Below, piece by piece: positions 37,113-45,841 of a stretch of 64,000 bases of DNA. The notes beneath the pieces were generated by a model that was given only the letters and a program-made list of their open reading frames with translations, was not told where the DNA came from and searched no databases. The position numbers and the translations under genes are program-made. Position 1 is the first letter of the stretch, and each line of letters starts with the position of its first letter. Location: NCBI RefSeq assembly GCF_040256645.1, contig NZ_CP158281.1:930001-994000 (forward strand), in the 5' to 3' direction. Source of the stretch: Brevibacterium sp. CBA3109 (GTDB lineage Bacteria > Actinomycetota > Actinomycetes > Actinomycetales > Brevibacteriaceae).

Positions 37113-38045
37113 CTAGAGAGCCAGTCCCAGTCCCATCAGGGCGGCGAAGGCCAGAGCGGTGAGACCCGTCGACTTGATCGGCGGGATCAGCCCGGGGCCT
37201 GTGGTTCCACGCATCACGGTCTTCAACGGGTTGAGCGCGAGCACCAGTGCGAGGATGGCCAGCGCTACGGCCGGATGCCCATCGAGGATGGGCAGTACCA
37301 GCAGGACGAAGGGTACGAGTACGAGGCTTGCATACGCGATCCGTGACCGGTTGTCCCCGAGGCGAACGGCCAGAGTGATCTTGTCGGCCTCGATGTCGGT
37401 CGGGATGTCGCGCAGGTTGTTGACCATGAGCACCGCCGAGGCGAGTGAACCGATGGCGATCGCACCGGCCCAGCCGCTGAGGCTGAGTCCGCCGACCTGC
37501 ATCCACATCGTGCCCAGCGTGGCCACCAGGCCGAAGAAGACGAAGACGAAGACTTCGCCCAGCCCCATGTACCCGTAGGGTTTCCGGCCGCCCGTATAGA
37601 ACCAGGCAGCCGCCACAGCGGCGGCGCCGACGATGAGGAACCACCACGCCTGTGAGATGAGGACGAGGACGATTCCTGCCACTCCCGCGATACCGAAGAA
37701 CAGCAACGCTGCACGTTTGACCGTGCTCGGCTCGGCGAGGCCGGCGGCCGTGAGTCGGACGGGACCGACGCGTACATCGTCGGTGCCGCGGACGCCGTCG
37801 GAGTAGTCATTGGCGAAGTTCGACCCGATCTGCAGGCAGAGCGAGACGATGAGGGCAAGCGCCGCCCGGAGAAAGATCTGCGGCAGCGAATGGTCGTGGC
37901 CGTTGCGCGTGTAGTCGTCGATGATGAATGAGGTGAAGCCGCCGACGGAGCCGATTGCGGCGCCGGTTCCGATGAGAACGGGGGCAACAGCCAGTGGCAA
38001 TGTTCGTAGTCGGGCTCCGGAGATCCACTGCGCGGCAGTTGCCAT
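37113..38045 (-). CDS. menA: 1,4-Dihydroxy-2-naphthoate polyprenyltransferase MenA
   Basis: About 310 residues, UbiA superfamily, with eight or nine membrane helices. The prenyl diphosphate-binding motif NFANDYSDGVRGTDD lies near residue 75 and a second Asp motif (DIPTDIEADK) near 200. It attaches the polyprenyl chain to dihydroxynaphthoate to make demethylmenaquinone. ATG 38045 is preferred because GAGGAAGG precedes it and homologues start MATAAQWI; ATG 38066 would add seven residues. Confidence 0.94.
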   Translation of the reverse strand: MATAAQWISGARLRTLPLAVAPVLIGTGAAIGSVGGFTSFIIDDYTRNGHDHSLPQIFLRAALALIVSLCLQIGSNFANDYSDGVRGTDDVRVGPVRLTAAGLAEPSTVKRAALLFFGIAGVAGIVLVLISQAWWFLIVGAAAVAAAWFYTGGRKPYGYMGLGEVFVFVFFGLVATLGTMWMQVGGLSLSGWAGAIAIGSLASAVLMVNNLRDIPTDIEADKITLAVRLGDNRSRIAYASLVLVPFVLLVLPILDGHPAVALAILALVLALNPLKTVMRGTTGPGLIPPIKSTGLTALAFAALMGLGLAL

Positions 38046-38098
38046 TGGGCGCGATACCTTCCTCATGAAAATTTGAACCGTCTCATATTAGCGATTGT

Positions 38099-39343
38099 TC
38101 ACTCATTAGGGTATTCGGGCGTTGGGGCTCCGTGGATCTTTGTCTCGGCCAGCTTCGCCGCAACCCGGGCCGCAGCCTGTCGGTCGGGTTTGCCGATCGA
38201 ACGTTTGGGGATCTCAGCAACAGGAAAAACCAGCCGAGGCAGAAGCTGGTCGTGCATTCCATGGGCGAGCCCGTCCAGACAGCGCGCGAACTCATACGGT
38301 GAACCCATCGATTCAGCCACGGGCTTGGGCACCTGATCATCAATGCGGACGAGGGCGACAAGCAGTTTGCCCCACTCATCATCGGGCACCCAGGTCACGA
38401 GCACCTCGGCGATCCCGTGGTGCTGCCAGGTGGGCAGCAGTCCGGTCTCGAGGGCATGAGGCGAGACGTTCGTGCCTCCGGAGACGATGATGTCGTCGGA
38501 GCGACCGAGCACCGTGAGCACCCCTTCGTCGATCCGACCCAGATCGCTCGTGTGCATGGTCCGTGCACCGTCATCGTCGGTGGTCAGGCCCGGGGTGTCG
38601 ACGGGGGCGATGTGGCCCTCAGCGGTGATTTCGACGTAGGAATCGGCCACGACGCGACCTCGCAGGTCGATCGTCGAGGACTCGGTGATTGTGATCTCCA
38701 CACCGTCGAAGGGAACCCCGTTGTACACGCATCCACCTGCGGTTTCGCTCATCCCGTAGGTGCGCACTATGTGTAGGCCTCGACCGGCGGCGCGCTCAAG
38801 CAGGACGGGTGAGATCGCGGATCCGCCGAGGAGCATGGCGTCGAACTTCGTCGCGGTGAGTGTGGCCCGTTCGTTGGCAAGGATCCGGTGTAGTTGGGTG
38901 GGCACCAGGGAGGTGTAGGTCGGCCGTTGCCCGGAGTGTGCGAACAGGTGTTCAGCCTCGTCGGCGAAGGCCTCGGCGGTGAATGTCGCCGAGGTGGTCC
39001 TGATCGGCTCCCGTCCCGCGAGCCGGGCGCGAAGCTCCACCTGGAATCCCGCAATGTGGTTGATGGGCAGACTCAGGAGCCAATCGCCGGGACCGGCCAG
39101 GAACCGCTCGGTTGCACGCGCCGAGGTGGTCAGGGCCTCGGCGGACAGGGCGACGGCCTTGGCCGTGCCTGTGGAACCAGAGGTGAAGAGCACCAGCGCC
39201 GGCGCCCGGCCGGAACCCGCCCACTGACTGTGAGCCACCTCGGTGACGGCAGCATCACGGGTGCGGGGCAGGATGAGGATCGACCGGCCGTCCAGGGCGC
39301 GATCAATCGCGCTGGGCAGATCCTCAACGGACTGTGCGTTCAT
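38099..39343 (-). CDS. menE: o-Succinylbenzoate-CoA ligase MenE
   Basis: 414-residue ANL-superfamily adenylating enzyme, somewhat short as usual in actinobacteria. The P-loop FTSGSTGTAKAVALS, the adenylation motif YGMSETAGGCVYNG and the hinge region GRSDDIIVSGGTNVSP are clear. It activates o-succinylbenzoate for MenB. The ATG at 39343 follows the menB stop by 13 bases on the same strand; no strong ribosome site is visible. Confidence 0.93.
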   Translation of the reverse strand: MNAQSVEDLPSAIDRALDGRSILILPRTRDAAVTEVAHSQWAGSGRAPALVLFTSGSTGTAKAVALSAEALTTSARATERFLAGPGDWLLSLPINHIAGFQVELRARLAGREPIRTTSATFTAEAFADEAEHLFAHSGQRPTYTSLVPTQLHRILANERATLTATKFDAMLLGGSAISPVLLERAAGRGLHIVRTYGMSETAGGCVYNGVPFDGVEITITESSTIDLRGRVVADSYVEITAEGHIAPVDTPGLTTDDDGARTMHTSDLGRIDEGVLTVLGRSDDIIVSGGTNVSPHALETGLLPTWQHHGIAEVLVTWVPDDEWGKLLVALVRIDDQVPKPVAESMGSPYEFARCLDGLAHGMHDQLLPRLVFPVAEIPKRSIGKPDRQAAARVAAKLAETKIHGAPTPEYPNE

Positions 39344-39356
39344 GGAGTCGAGGCGC

Positions 39357-40274
39357 TCAGTAGTACCAGGGGTAGGGGGACCAGTCGGGGTCGCGCTTTT
39401 CCAGGAAGGAGTCACGGCCCTCGACGGCCTCGTCGGTCATATACCCCAGACGGGTGGCCTCACCTGCGAAGACCTGCTGGCCCATGAGACCGTCATCGAC
39501 GAGGTTGAATGCGAATTTCAGCATCCGCTGGGCGTTGGGGGACTTGCCGAGGATCTCCTTGGCCATGGTCAGGGCCGCGGTCTCAAGGTCCTCGTGGTCG
39601 ACGACCTCGTTGACGGCGCCCATGTCTGCCATGTCCTGAGCCGAGTAGGTGCGGCCGAGGAAGAAGATTTCGCGGGCCTTCTTCTGTCCTACCATCTTCG
39701 CCAGGTAGGCGGAGCCATAGCCGGCGTCATAGGAGCCGACATCGGCATCGGTCTGTTTGAACTTTGCGTGCTGGCGGGAGGCGATGGTGATGTCGCAGAC
39801 GACGTGGAGGCTGTGGCCGCCGCCGGCCGCCCAGCCTGGGACGACGGCGATGACGACCTTGGGCATGGTGCGGATGAGTCGTTGGACCTCGAGGATGTGG
39901 AGGCGACCGGCACGGGCCGGGTCCACGGACTCGCGGGTCTCACCGGAGGCGTACTGGTAGCCCGAACGACCGCGGATGCGCTGGTCGCCGCCGGAGCAGA
40001 AGGCCCAGCCGCCGTCGCGTGAACTGGGGCCGTTGCCCGTGAGCAGCACCGCGCCGACGTCCGAGGTCTGGCGGGCGTGGTCGAGGGCTCGGAAGAGCTC
40101 GTCGACTGTGTGGGGGCGGAAGGCATTGCGGATATCGGGACGGTCGAAGGCGATGCGCACGCATCCCAGGTCGCTGCCGTCGGGTTTGACCGCGCGGTGG
40201 TAGGTGATGTCGGTGAAGTCGAATCCGGAGACTTCACGCCACTGGGAGGGGTCAAAGATTTCAGAAACCGTCAT
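39357..40274 (-). CDS. menB: 1,4-Dihydroxy-2-naphthoyl-CoA synthase MenB
   Basis: 305-residue crotonase-family enzyme that closes the second naphthoquinone ring. Diagnostic MenB features are CSGGDQRIRGRSGYQY, the oxyanion segment VPGWAAGGGHSLHVVCD, and YDAGYGSAYLAKMVGQKKAR. It is transcribed with menE and divergently from menC, with 44 bases between. Confidence 0.96.
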   Translation of the reverse strand: MTVSEIFDPSQWREVSGFDFTDITYHRAVKPDGSDLGCVRIAFDRPDIRNAFRPHTVDELFRALDHARQTSDVGAVLLTGNGPSSRDGGWAFCSGGDQRIRGRSGYQYASGETRESVDPARAGRLHILEVQRLIRTMPKVVIAVVPGWAAGGGHSLHVVCDITIASRQHAKFKQTDADVGSYDAGYGSAYLAKMVGQKKAREIFFLGRTYSAQDMADMGAVNEVVDHEDLETAALTMAKEILGKSPNAQRMLKFAFNLVDDGLMGQQVFAGEATRLGYMTDEAVEGRDSFLEKRDPDWSPYPWYY

Positions 40275-40318
40275 GGCCCCAAGCCTATCGTCTGTCGTCT
40301 GAGAGCTAGAGTTGCTCC

Positions 40319-41428
40319 ATGGCTGAAATGGAGCAGATCCCCGAGTCGATCGCCGAACTCGTGCCGAATTTCCACGTTCTCAAGCTGCCCATGGTGACCC
40401 GATTTCGGTCAATCACCGAGCGTGAGGTCATGCTCTTCGAAGGACCTGATGGGTGGGCGGAATTCTCCCCGTTCACCGAATACGGCGCAGCCGAATCCTC
40501 ACGGTGGCTGCAGGCCGCACTCGAGTTCGCAGGGCTGTTGCCGGGAGCCGCCGAGCTGGGATCTGCGGGTCTGGACTCTGCTGGCAGCTCCTCGGGTGAG
40601 GCAGTCGCCCGATCCGTCACCGTCAACGCGACCCTGCCTGCGTGTGCGACATCCGAAGTCGAGTCGATCCTGGCCCGCTACGGGTCCGTCGGTACGGTCA
40701 AGGCGAAGGTGGCCGAACACGGGATCGCTTCCCTGTCCGAGGATCTGGAGCGGCTGCGAGAATTCCGTCGGCTGTCTCCCACAACGACACTGCGACTCGA
40801 TGCGAATGCTGGGTATACGCTTCCCGAAGCGCTCATCGCCTGTGCTGAGTTCGCGGCTTTTGACCTGCAGTACTTCGAACAGCCCGTCGCGGGCGTTGAG
40901 GATATGGCGCGGCTGCGCGAACAGCTGTCCGGACGCGGACTGCCTGTGGTCCTGGCTGCTGATGAGTCGATTCGCAAGGCAGAGGACCCACTACGTGTGG
41001 CAGAGCTGGGAGCCGCCGAGGTTGTCATCGTCAAGGTCCAGCCACTGGGTGGCATCACTGCCGCACGTTCGGTCCTCGAAGCCTGCGGTCTGCCCGCTGT
41101 GGTGTCTTCTGCCTTGGAATCCTCTGTCGGGCTGGCCGCTGGTGCCCAACTGGCGGCGACACTGCCGCGCACGCAGTTGAGTCGGGAACTCCTCGGTGAG
41201 CACCCTGCGTGTGGTCTGGGCACGGGGCGACTGCTCGCCGAAGATGTCGTGAACCCGGATCTGAGCCTGAGCCCTGTCGATGGTCAGATCCCGGTGAGGC
41301 GAATCGTCCCGGACCCGCAGCGGCTGGAGAGGCTGGCCGTGGAGCCGGGACGATTCGACTGGTGGTCGACGCGACTGCACGAGTGCTGGAATGCTCTGCG
41401 GCCGTCTCTGCCCAGTGCGCGTCACTGA
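40319..41428 (+). CDS. menC: o-Succinylbenzoate synthase MenC
   Basis: 369-residue enolase-superfamily enzyme. The catalytic lysine pair is VKAKVAEHG, the metal ligands lie in LRLDANAGY, YFEQPV and LAADESI, and the second lysine is in IVKVQPLGG. It forms o-succinylbenzoate by dehydration. It runs divergently from menB. A Ser/Gly-rich stretch (residues about 80-100) and a C-terminal extension make it longer than typical. Confidence 0.92.
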   Translation: MAEMEQIPESIAELVPNFHVLKLPMVTRFRSITEREVMLFEGPDGWAEFSPFTEYGAAESSRWLQAALEFAGLLPGAAELGSAGLDSAGSSSGEAVARSVTVNATLPACATSEVESILARYGSVGTVKAKVAEHGIASLSEDLERLREFRRLSPTTTLRLDANAGYTLPEALIACAEFAAFDLQYFEQPVAGVEDMARLREQLSGRGLPVVLAADESIRKAEDPLRVAELGAAEVVIVKVQPLGGITAARSVLEACGLPAVVSSALESSVGLAAGAQLAATLPRTQLSRELLGEHPACGLGTGRLLAEDVVNPDLSLSPVDGQIPVRRIVPDPQRLERLAVEPGRFDWWSTRLHECWNALRPSLPSARH

Positions 41429-41448
41429 CGCGAAAGAACGAGTGGGGT

Positions 41449-42162
41449 TCAGCCGACGTTGTTGACCGAGGCGACGAATTCCTCGGCGGTCGTGGTCACC
41501 ACCTGCTCATCTGCTGTGTCGGCGAGGCTGGCGATGGTGACGATGGTGTCGCCGACGCGGCTGGTGACGGTGTCGGAGTTGAGGACCGCCTTCCCTCCAG
41601 CATCGATGGCGGCACAGACTCCCACGCTTTCGTCGGCACCGGCGACGGTGACATCAAAGGTCGCATAGGACATGGTCGTCTCCATACTCTGGAACTTGAC
41701 GGTCACTTCGCTGCACGCCTCGGCGAGCTCGGTTGAGTGCGCCAGCTGTGAACCAGCGGCGGTCTCATCGGCCAGGCTGATGAGTTCCACGCTCATCGTC
41801 GAGTCCGAGGACACGCCGGAGAGGGCGGTCCCGTTGCCTGCTTCGGTGGCGTTGGGGGCGGCCATCGAGAATTGCTTGCATTCGGCAGGTTCGTAGTCGG
41901 CGGTGTCATCGGCCTTGGCTGCTTCGCTGCCGGAGACCGCACCGACGTCGTGGGTTTTGAACGTCCGGCCGTCGACCTCAGTGGATTCGATGATCTGCTT
42001 GAGCTGGTTCACGTCGAGCCGCGTGACCTGCGGAGGCTCCTCCGCAGTGGGCTTGGCGGCGCTGTCCGTTTCCTCTGCCGAACCAGTCTGGGAGTCAGCT
42101 CCCGAACAGCCAGTCAGACTCAGTCCGGCGATGAGAGCGACGGCTAAGAATACGGGTTTCAT
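41449..42162 (-). CDS. Putative lipoprotein, sensor-domain-like
   Basis: 237 residues. A lipoprotein signal with LTGC (acylation cysteine near residue 19) is followed by an acidic linker and a region with four further cysteines or near-cysteine positions (AECKQF, EACSEV, GVCAAI). The pattern resembles secreted sensor or DUF5642-type proteins of actinobacteria, but I do not assign a family firmly. GAGAGG precedes the ATG. It lies between menC and an esterase gene on the minus strand and could be cotranscribed with the latter (16-base gap). Confidence 0.75.
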   Translation of the reverse strand: MKPVFLAVALIAGLSLTGCSGADSQTGSAEETDSAAKPTAEEPPQVTRLDVNQLKQIIESTEVDGRTFKTHDVGAVSGSEAAKADDTADYEPAECKQFSMAAPNATEAGNGTALSGVSSDSTMSVELISLADETAAGSQLAHSTELAEACSEVTVKFQSMETTMSYATFDVTVAGADESVGVCAAIDAGGKAVLNSDTVTSRVGDTIVTIASLADTADEQVVTTTAEEFVASVNNVG

Positions 42163-42178
42163 GGGTGACCTCTCGACG

Positions 42179-43747
42179 TCAGCCTTCAGTTGCAGGTGTG
42201 AAGGACACGGTACCGCGAAAGCCTCTATCACCAGAGGTAGTCTCCAAGTGAGAATCCGCATCGGCATGTGCCGTATCCGGCACAGTCGAATCATCCGGTG
42301 CCGATGCGATGTGCACCGTCGTGACCTCGGACTGGCCCACCGTCGAGAAATGCTGAGTGCGCTTGCTCGGGATGATCGGGTCGTGCATGGCCGCCGCCAA
42401 TCGCCCGGTGAACGTCAGCCGCCCCTTCTTGTCGGCGCGCTGCGAATAGTTGCTTGAGCCTGTTGGTCCGCTGACGGAGACGTCGTACCGGCGACCGGGA
42501 TCGTACAGGCCCGGTGTGCGGACCCGGAAGCTTCCTGTCCCGGTCAGGGAGAATCCGGCTGTGCTCACGGAGCCGAAACACACGATCTGTGCTCTGCGTC
42601 GTGAGATCTCAACTCTCCATCCGTGGATGTCGAACAGGGCATGTCCGGTCAGATAGGAGAACTCGCCACCGTCCGCGACACGTGGCTTGCCTCGGCGGAT
42701 GCTGGAATTGCCACCTCGGTAAGCATCGGGACTGCCGCCTCGGCGCTCGATGCTGCGGTGATCGGAGCTGGCATAGTCGCGCTGACGGCGCAGGGTCTTC
42801 AGCCAAGCGCCCAGCTCTCGCTCCCAACTGGTCCAGTTGTGCAGGCCCGTGGTGCGGGGAAACCACGAGTGGCGGATGTCCAGCGCATTCAATCGCGCTG
42901 AGAAACGCTCACCCTGCTGGTTGACCATCGTTTCGAGGAGGTCGCGGTCCCTTGACTCTTCGAGACTGCCGGAGCCCGCACTGAGCCACAAGTGCAGGCC
43001 GTGCAGGTTCTCCGCGAGGCCGTAGGGGGAGTTGGCGATCCATTCGCTGCGGTCGGTGACGGGATCGCCGAACAGTGTCATCGACTTTGCGCCCTCCCGC
43101 ATCGCGATGATGTCGAATGCCGGGATCGCTGACAGCGGGTCGAGTGGTGAGGAGAAGGCTGCGGCCCAGCTGTAGCGGTCCGGGTGCCAGGCGGCGTATT
43201 TCATCGCCCCGTATCCGCCCATGGACAGTCCCGCCAGGAGTTGGTTCTCTGGTGCGAAGTCTACGGAGAAGTTCTTACGCAGGAATTCCGGGATCTCCTT
43301 GGTGTGGAAGGTCGGCCAGTCGTGGACCTCGCGGTCGACCGCTACTCGAGAGTAGGTGCCGGCTCCGGCATCGGGCATGACCACCAGGTAGGGCGAGTCG
43401 AGTGTGAGCTCCTCGGCAGACCCGAAGTCCGTCCATGACCGAAAGTCGTCTCCGCTACCGTGGTAGAGGTGGATGACCGGGCTGACCTCCTGCGGGATGC
43501 CCGGTAGCAGTACACGCACGCCGACGGTGCGACCGAGTGCGGGGGAGTAGATGAAGAACTCCCGCAGCCGGTTCGAGAGTTTGCGTTTGTCTCGGATGTG
43601 CCATTTCCTCGTGTCCTTGCCCTGAGGCTCAGGGCCGAGGAATGAGCTGTTCTGGTCGAGGGCGGGGAAGCGTCCGCTGCGGGAACGGGCGGCGGTCAGC
43701 GAACGGATTGCACGCGCCCCAACTGCGATGAGAATCGATCGGCGCAT
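42179..43747 (-). CDS. Esterase D/antigen 85-type alpha/beta hydrolase
   Basis: 522 residues. An N-terminal hydrophobic stretch is followed by an esterase fold (about residues 60-330) with the nucleophile elbow GLSMGGYGAMKYA and an oxyanion region YHGSGDDF; a His in RHSWFPRTT may complete the triad. The family includes corynebacterial and mycobacterial mycolyltransferases and S-formylglutathione hydrolase. The C-terminal 190 residues look like a beta-rich binding or wall-associated region. Substrate unknown; it is not MenH-like in length or motif. Confidence 0.82.
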   Translation of the reverse strand: MRRSILIAVGARAIRSLTAARSRSGRFPALDQNSSFLGPEPQGKDTRKWHIRDKRKLSNRLREFFIYSPALGRTVGVRVLLPGIPQEVSPVIHLYHGSGDDFRSWTDFGSAEELTLDSPYLVVMPDAGAGTYSRVAVDREVHDWPTFHTKEIPEFLRKNFSVDFAPENQLLAGLSMGGYGAMKYAAWHPDRYSWAAAFSSPLDPLSAIPAFDIIAMREGAKSMTLFGDPVTDRSEWIANSPYGLAENLHGLHLWLSAGSGSLEESRDRDLLETMVNQQGERFSARLNALDIRHSWFPRTTGLHNWTSWERELGAWLKTLRRQRDYASSDHRSIERRGGSPDAYRGGNSSIRRGKPRVADGGEFSYLTGHALFDIHGWRVEISRRRAQIVCFGSVSTAGFSLTGTGSFRVRTPGLYDPGRRYDVSVSGPTGSSNYSQRADKKGRLTFTGRLAAAMHDPIIPSKRTQHFSTVGQSEVTTVHIASAPDDSTVPDTAHADADSHLETTSGDRGFRGTVSFTPATEG

Positions 43748-43788
43748 GGGTCAACCGTAGGGAGCCAATGTGAACTGCAGGTGGGTTA

Positions 43789-45750
43789 GTGGTTGAATAT
43801 CAGGTGATGTTGAATTCGAGCGCAGTGGCGCAGCAGATTGCCCGTGGGTTGGTCTCGTCCGGAGTCACCGAGGTCGTCATCGCGCCCGGGTCCCGTTCCG
43901 CACCGTTGATCTATGCGCTCGCCCCTCTCGCGGAGGCGGGGGTGATCCGTACGCATGTGCGCATCGATGAGCGTGATGCCGGGTTCCTGGCACTGGGTCT
44001 GGCGCGGGGTCTGCGCAGTAAGCGGGCCGGCCTGAAGGCTGCCGGTGCCCGCAGTGCCCGCAGTGCTGGCAGTGCTGGCGGTGGCGCTGGCAGTGCTGGC
44101 AGTGCTGGCGGTGGCGCTGGTGGCGCTGTAGCCCTGGTGACAACATCGGGTTCGGCGGTGGCCAACCTGCACCCTGCGGTGCTCGAAGCCTCCTACAGTC
44201 GTCTTCCGCTCGTTGCGATCACAGCGGATCGTCCCGCCCGACTGCGGGGGACCGGTGCAAATCAGACGATCGACAACCAGTCGCAAGTCCTCAGTGACGT
44301 GCGTGCCCGAGTCGATGTGCCAGCCGGAAGCGCCGATGCACATCACCTGCTGGCCGAGGCAGTCGCACACTCGCTGGGCACAGGTACTAGTGAAGCCGGC
44401 CCCGTCCAGTTCAACGTGCAATTCGATGTGCCGCTCGTGCCGACGGTGACAGAGCTCGCCGAGTGGAAAGCAACAGTGCAGACGGTGGCAGCAAGGGGAG
44501 CGAACGAGGCGTCGACGTCCGCCTTCTCAGGTCTCAACTCGGGGAATGCGCGTGATGGTGCGGGAAATACGCCAGATGCGGCGAGAAGCACCTCGGTCCG
44601 AATCTTTCCGGGCACGGTCATCGTCGCCGGAGATGCTGGCGGTCACTCAGCCCAGGCGCTGAAGTCGCTGGCCGAGTCCTACTCAATTCCAGTCCTGGCT
44701 GAGCCTTCGAGCCCCCTCGCCTCCGAACTGCGGAATTCGTCTACTGCGGTTCCTGCGCATGCCCGCGTGCTCAGCGAACGAGAGGACCTGCGTACAGCGA
44801 TCCGCAGCGTGATCGTGCACGGTAAACCGACTCTGACCAGGCCTGTTGCCACACTGCTCGCCGACTCCGAAGTGTTGGTTCAGCGGTTGCCCGATGATGT
44901 CGACGCGGTGTCGCTTTCAGTGTCGCTCTCGGCAGCCGATGGTACGGGCGCCAGCGCGAGCAACGGCGACGGGGTTCTCGACGGCGACAGCGCAAGCAAC
45001 GGCGACAGCGTCGGCGACGGGGCCACTGCCACCGCCGGTGACAGATACTCCCACGCAGGCGAAGACACGACGTGGCGCGACGAGTGGGTAAGCGCTGGCG
45101 AGGCGATCGTCGCCGCATCTCGACGTGAACGTGAGGTCGAATCGAAGCCGTCAACAGCACGGGCGGTCACCGAACATCTGGCCGGTCGCAGCATCAACCT
45201 GTTTGCCGCGAGTTCCAATACGATCCGCTATCTCAGTGAAGCCACCGATGTGAGAGCGCGCATCCACGCGTCACGAGGGCTGGCCGGCATCGACGGTCTG
45301 ATCTCGACGGCCACGGGACTCTCCCTTGCCCTCGAAGAACAGGTCGTGCTGGTCATCGGTGACGTTGCAATGCTCCACGACGTGGGCGGCCTGCTCACAC
45401 CGAGCACTGAAGAGGGCGGGGACGTGCTCATCGTCGTCCTCAACGATGATGGCGGTGCGATCTTCTCCGGGCTCGAACACTCGCAGGATCATGTGGCACC
45501 GTATCTCGAAAGATACTTCACGGTCCCTCACGGACGGGACTTCAACGATCTCGCGGCTGCCTACGGGTGGGAGTATTCGCGGGTGGGGCCCCACGACGAG
45601 TCCAGATCGCTCAATGACGAGTCCAGTCTGCTCAACGACTTCATCGCAGCGTTTGAGACAACTGCTGGCGGTGTCGACGACGGCAAGGAAACGGACAGCC
45701 CGAACACGAAGATGCTCGGTCATCGGATCATCGAAGTGGATCTGACCTGA
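43789..45750 (+). CDS. menD: SEPHCHC synthase MenD with two low-complexity insertions
   Basis: 653 residues, longer than the usual 540-580. It is a thiamine diphosphate enzyme joining isochorismate and 2-oxoglutarate. Conserved parts are APGSRSAPL with the catalytic glutamate of RIDERDAGF, VALVTTSGSAVANL and VIGDVAMLHD. Two unconserved insertions account for the extra length: a Gly/Ala/Ser stretch at about residues 78-113 encoded by 30-base DNA repeats, and an Asn/Gly/Asp/Ala stretch at about 381-428. The GTG start follows AGGTGG. Confidence 0.93.
   Translation: MVEYQVMLNSSAVAQQIARGLVSSGVTEVVIAPGSRSAPLIYALAPLAEAGVIRTHVRIDERDAGFLALGLARGLRSKRAGLKAAGARSARSAGSAGGGAGSAGSAGGGAGGAVALVTTSGSAVANLHPAVLEASYSRLPLVAITADRPARLRGTGANQTIDNQSQVLSDVRARVDVPAGSADAHHLLAEAVAHSLGTGTSEAGPVQFNVQFDVPLVPTVTELAEWKATVQTVAARGANEASTSAFSGLNSGNARDGAGNTPDAARSTSVRIFPGTVIVAGDAGGHSAQALKSLAESYSIPVLAEPSSPLASELRNSSTAVPAHARVLSEREDLRTAIRSVIVHGKPTLTRPVATLLADSEVLVQRLPDDVDAVSLSVSLSAADGTGASASNGDGVLDGDSASNGDSVGDGATATAGDRYSHAGEDTTWRDEWVSAGEAIVAASRREREVESKPSTARAVTEHLAGRSINLFAASSNTIRYLSEATDVRARIHASRGLAGIDGLISTATGLSLALEEQVVLVIGDVAMLHDVGGLLTPSTEEGGDVLIVVLNDDGGAIFSGLEHSQDHVAPYLERYFTVPHGRDFNDLAAAYGWEYSRVGPHDESRSLNDESSLLNDFIAAFETTAGGVDDGKETDSPNTKMLGHRIIEVDLT
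44059..44127 (+). repeat. 30-base tandem repeat inside menD
   Basis: A 30-base unit (SAGSAGGGAG in protein terms) occurs at 44059-44088 and 44089-44118 with one difference at the first base, and a partial unit follows. Shorter GGCAGTGCT copies recur within it. The repeats encode the Gly/Ala/Ser loop of MenD. Confidence 0.9.
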
Positions 45751-45841
45751 GCAGTCTGATCTGAGTGCTCGGACAGAACATAGCGACCGAACAGAGGGTC
45801 TGAGTAGAGGAACGAGGGTCAGCATCAGCGCCGGTTGTTGT

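Noticed and set aside
42179..43747. MenH for the hydrolase near menD
   Set aside because: Size, Ag85/esterase-D-type elbow and C-terminal domain do not match the short MenH alpha/beta hydrolases.
43877..44165. His/Gln/Cys-rich minus frames opposite the menD repeats
   Set aside because: Antisense readings of the 30-base repeats with no support as genes.
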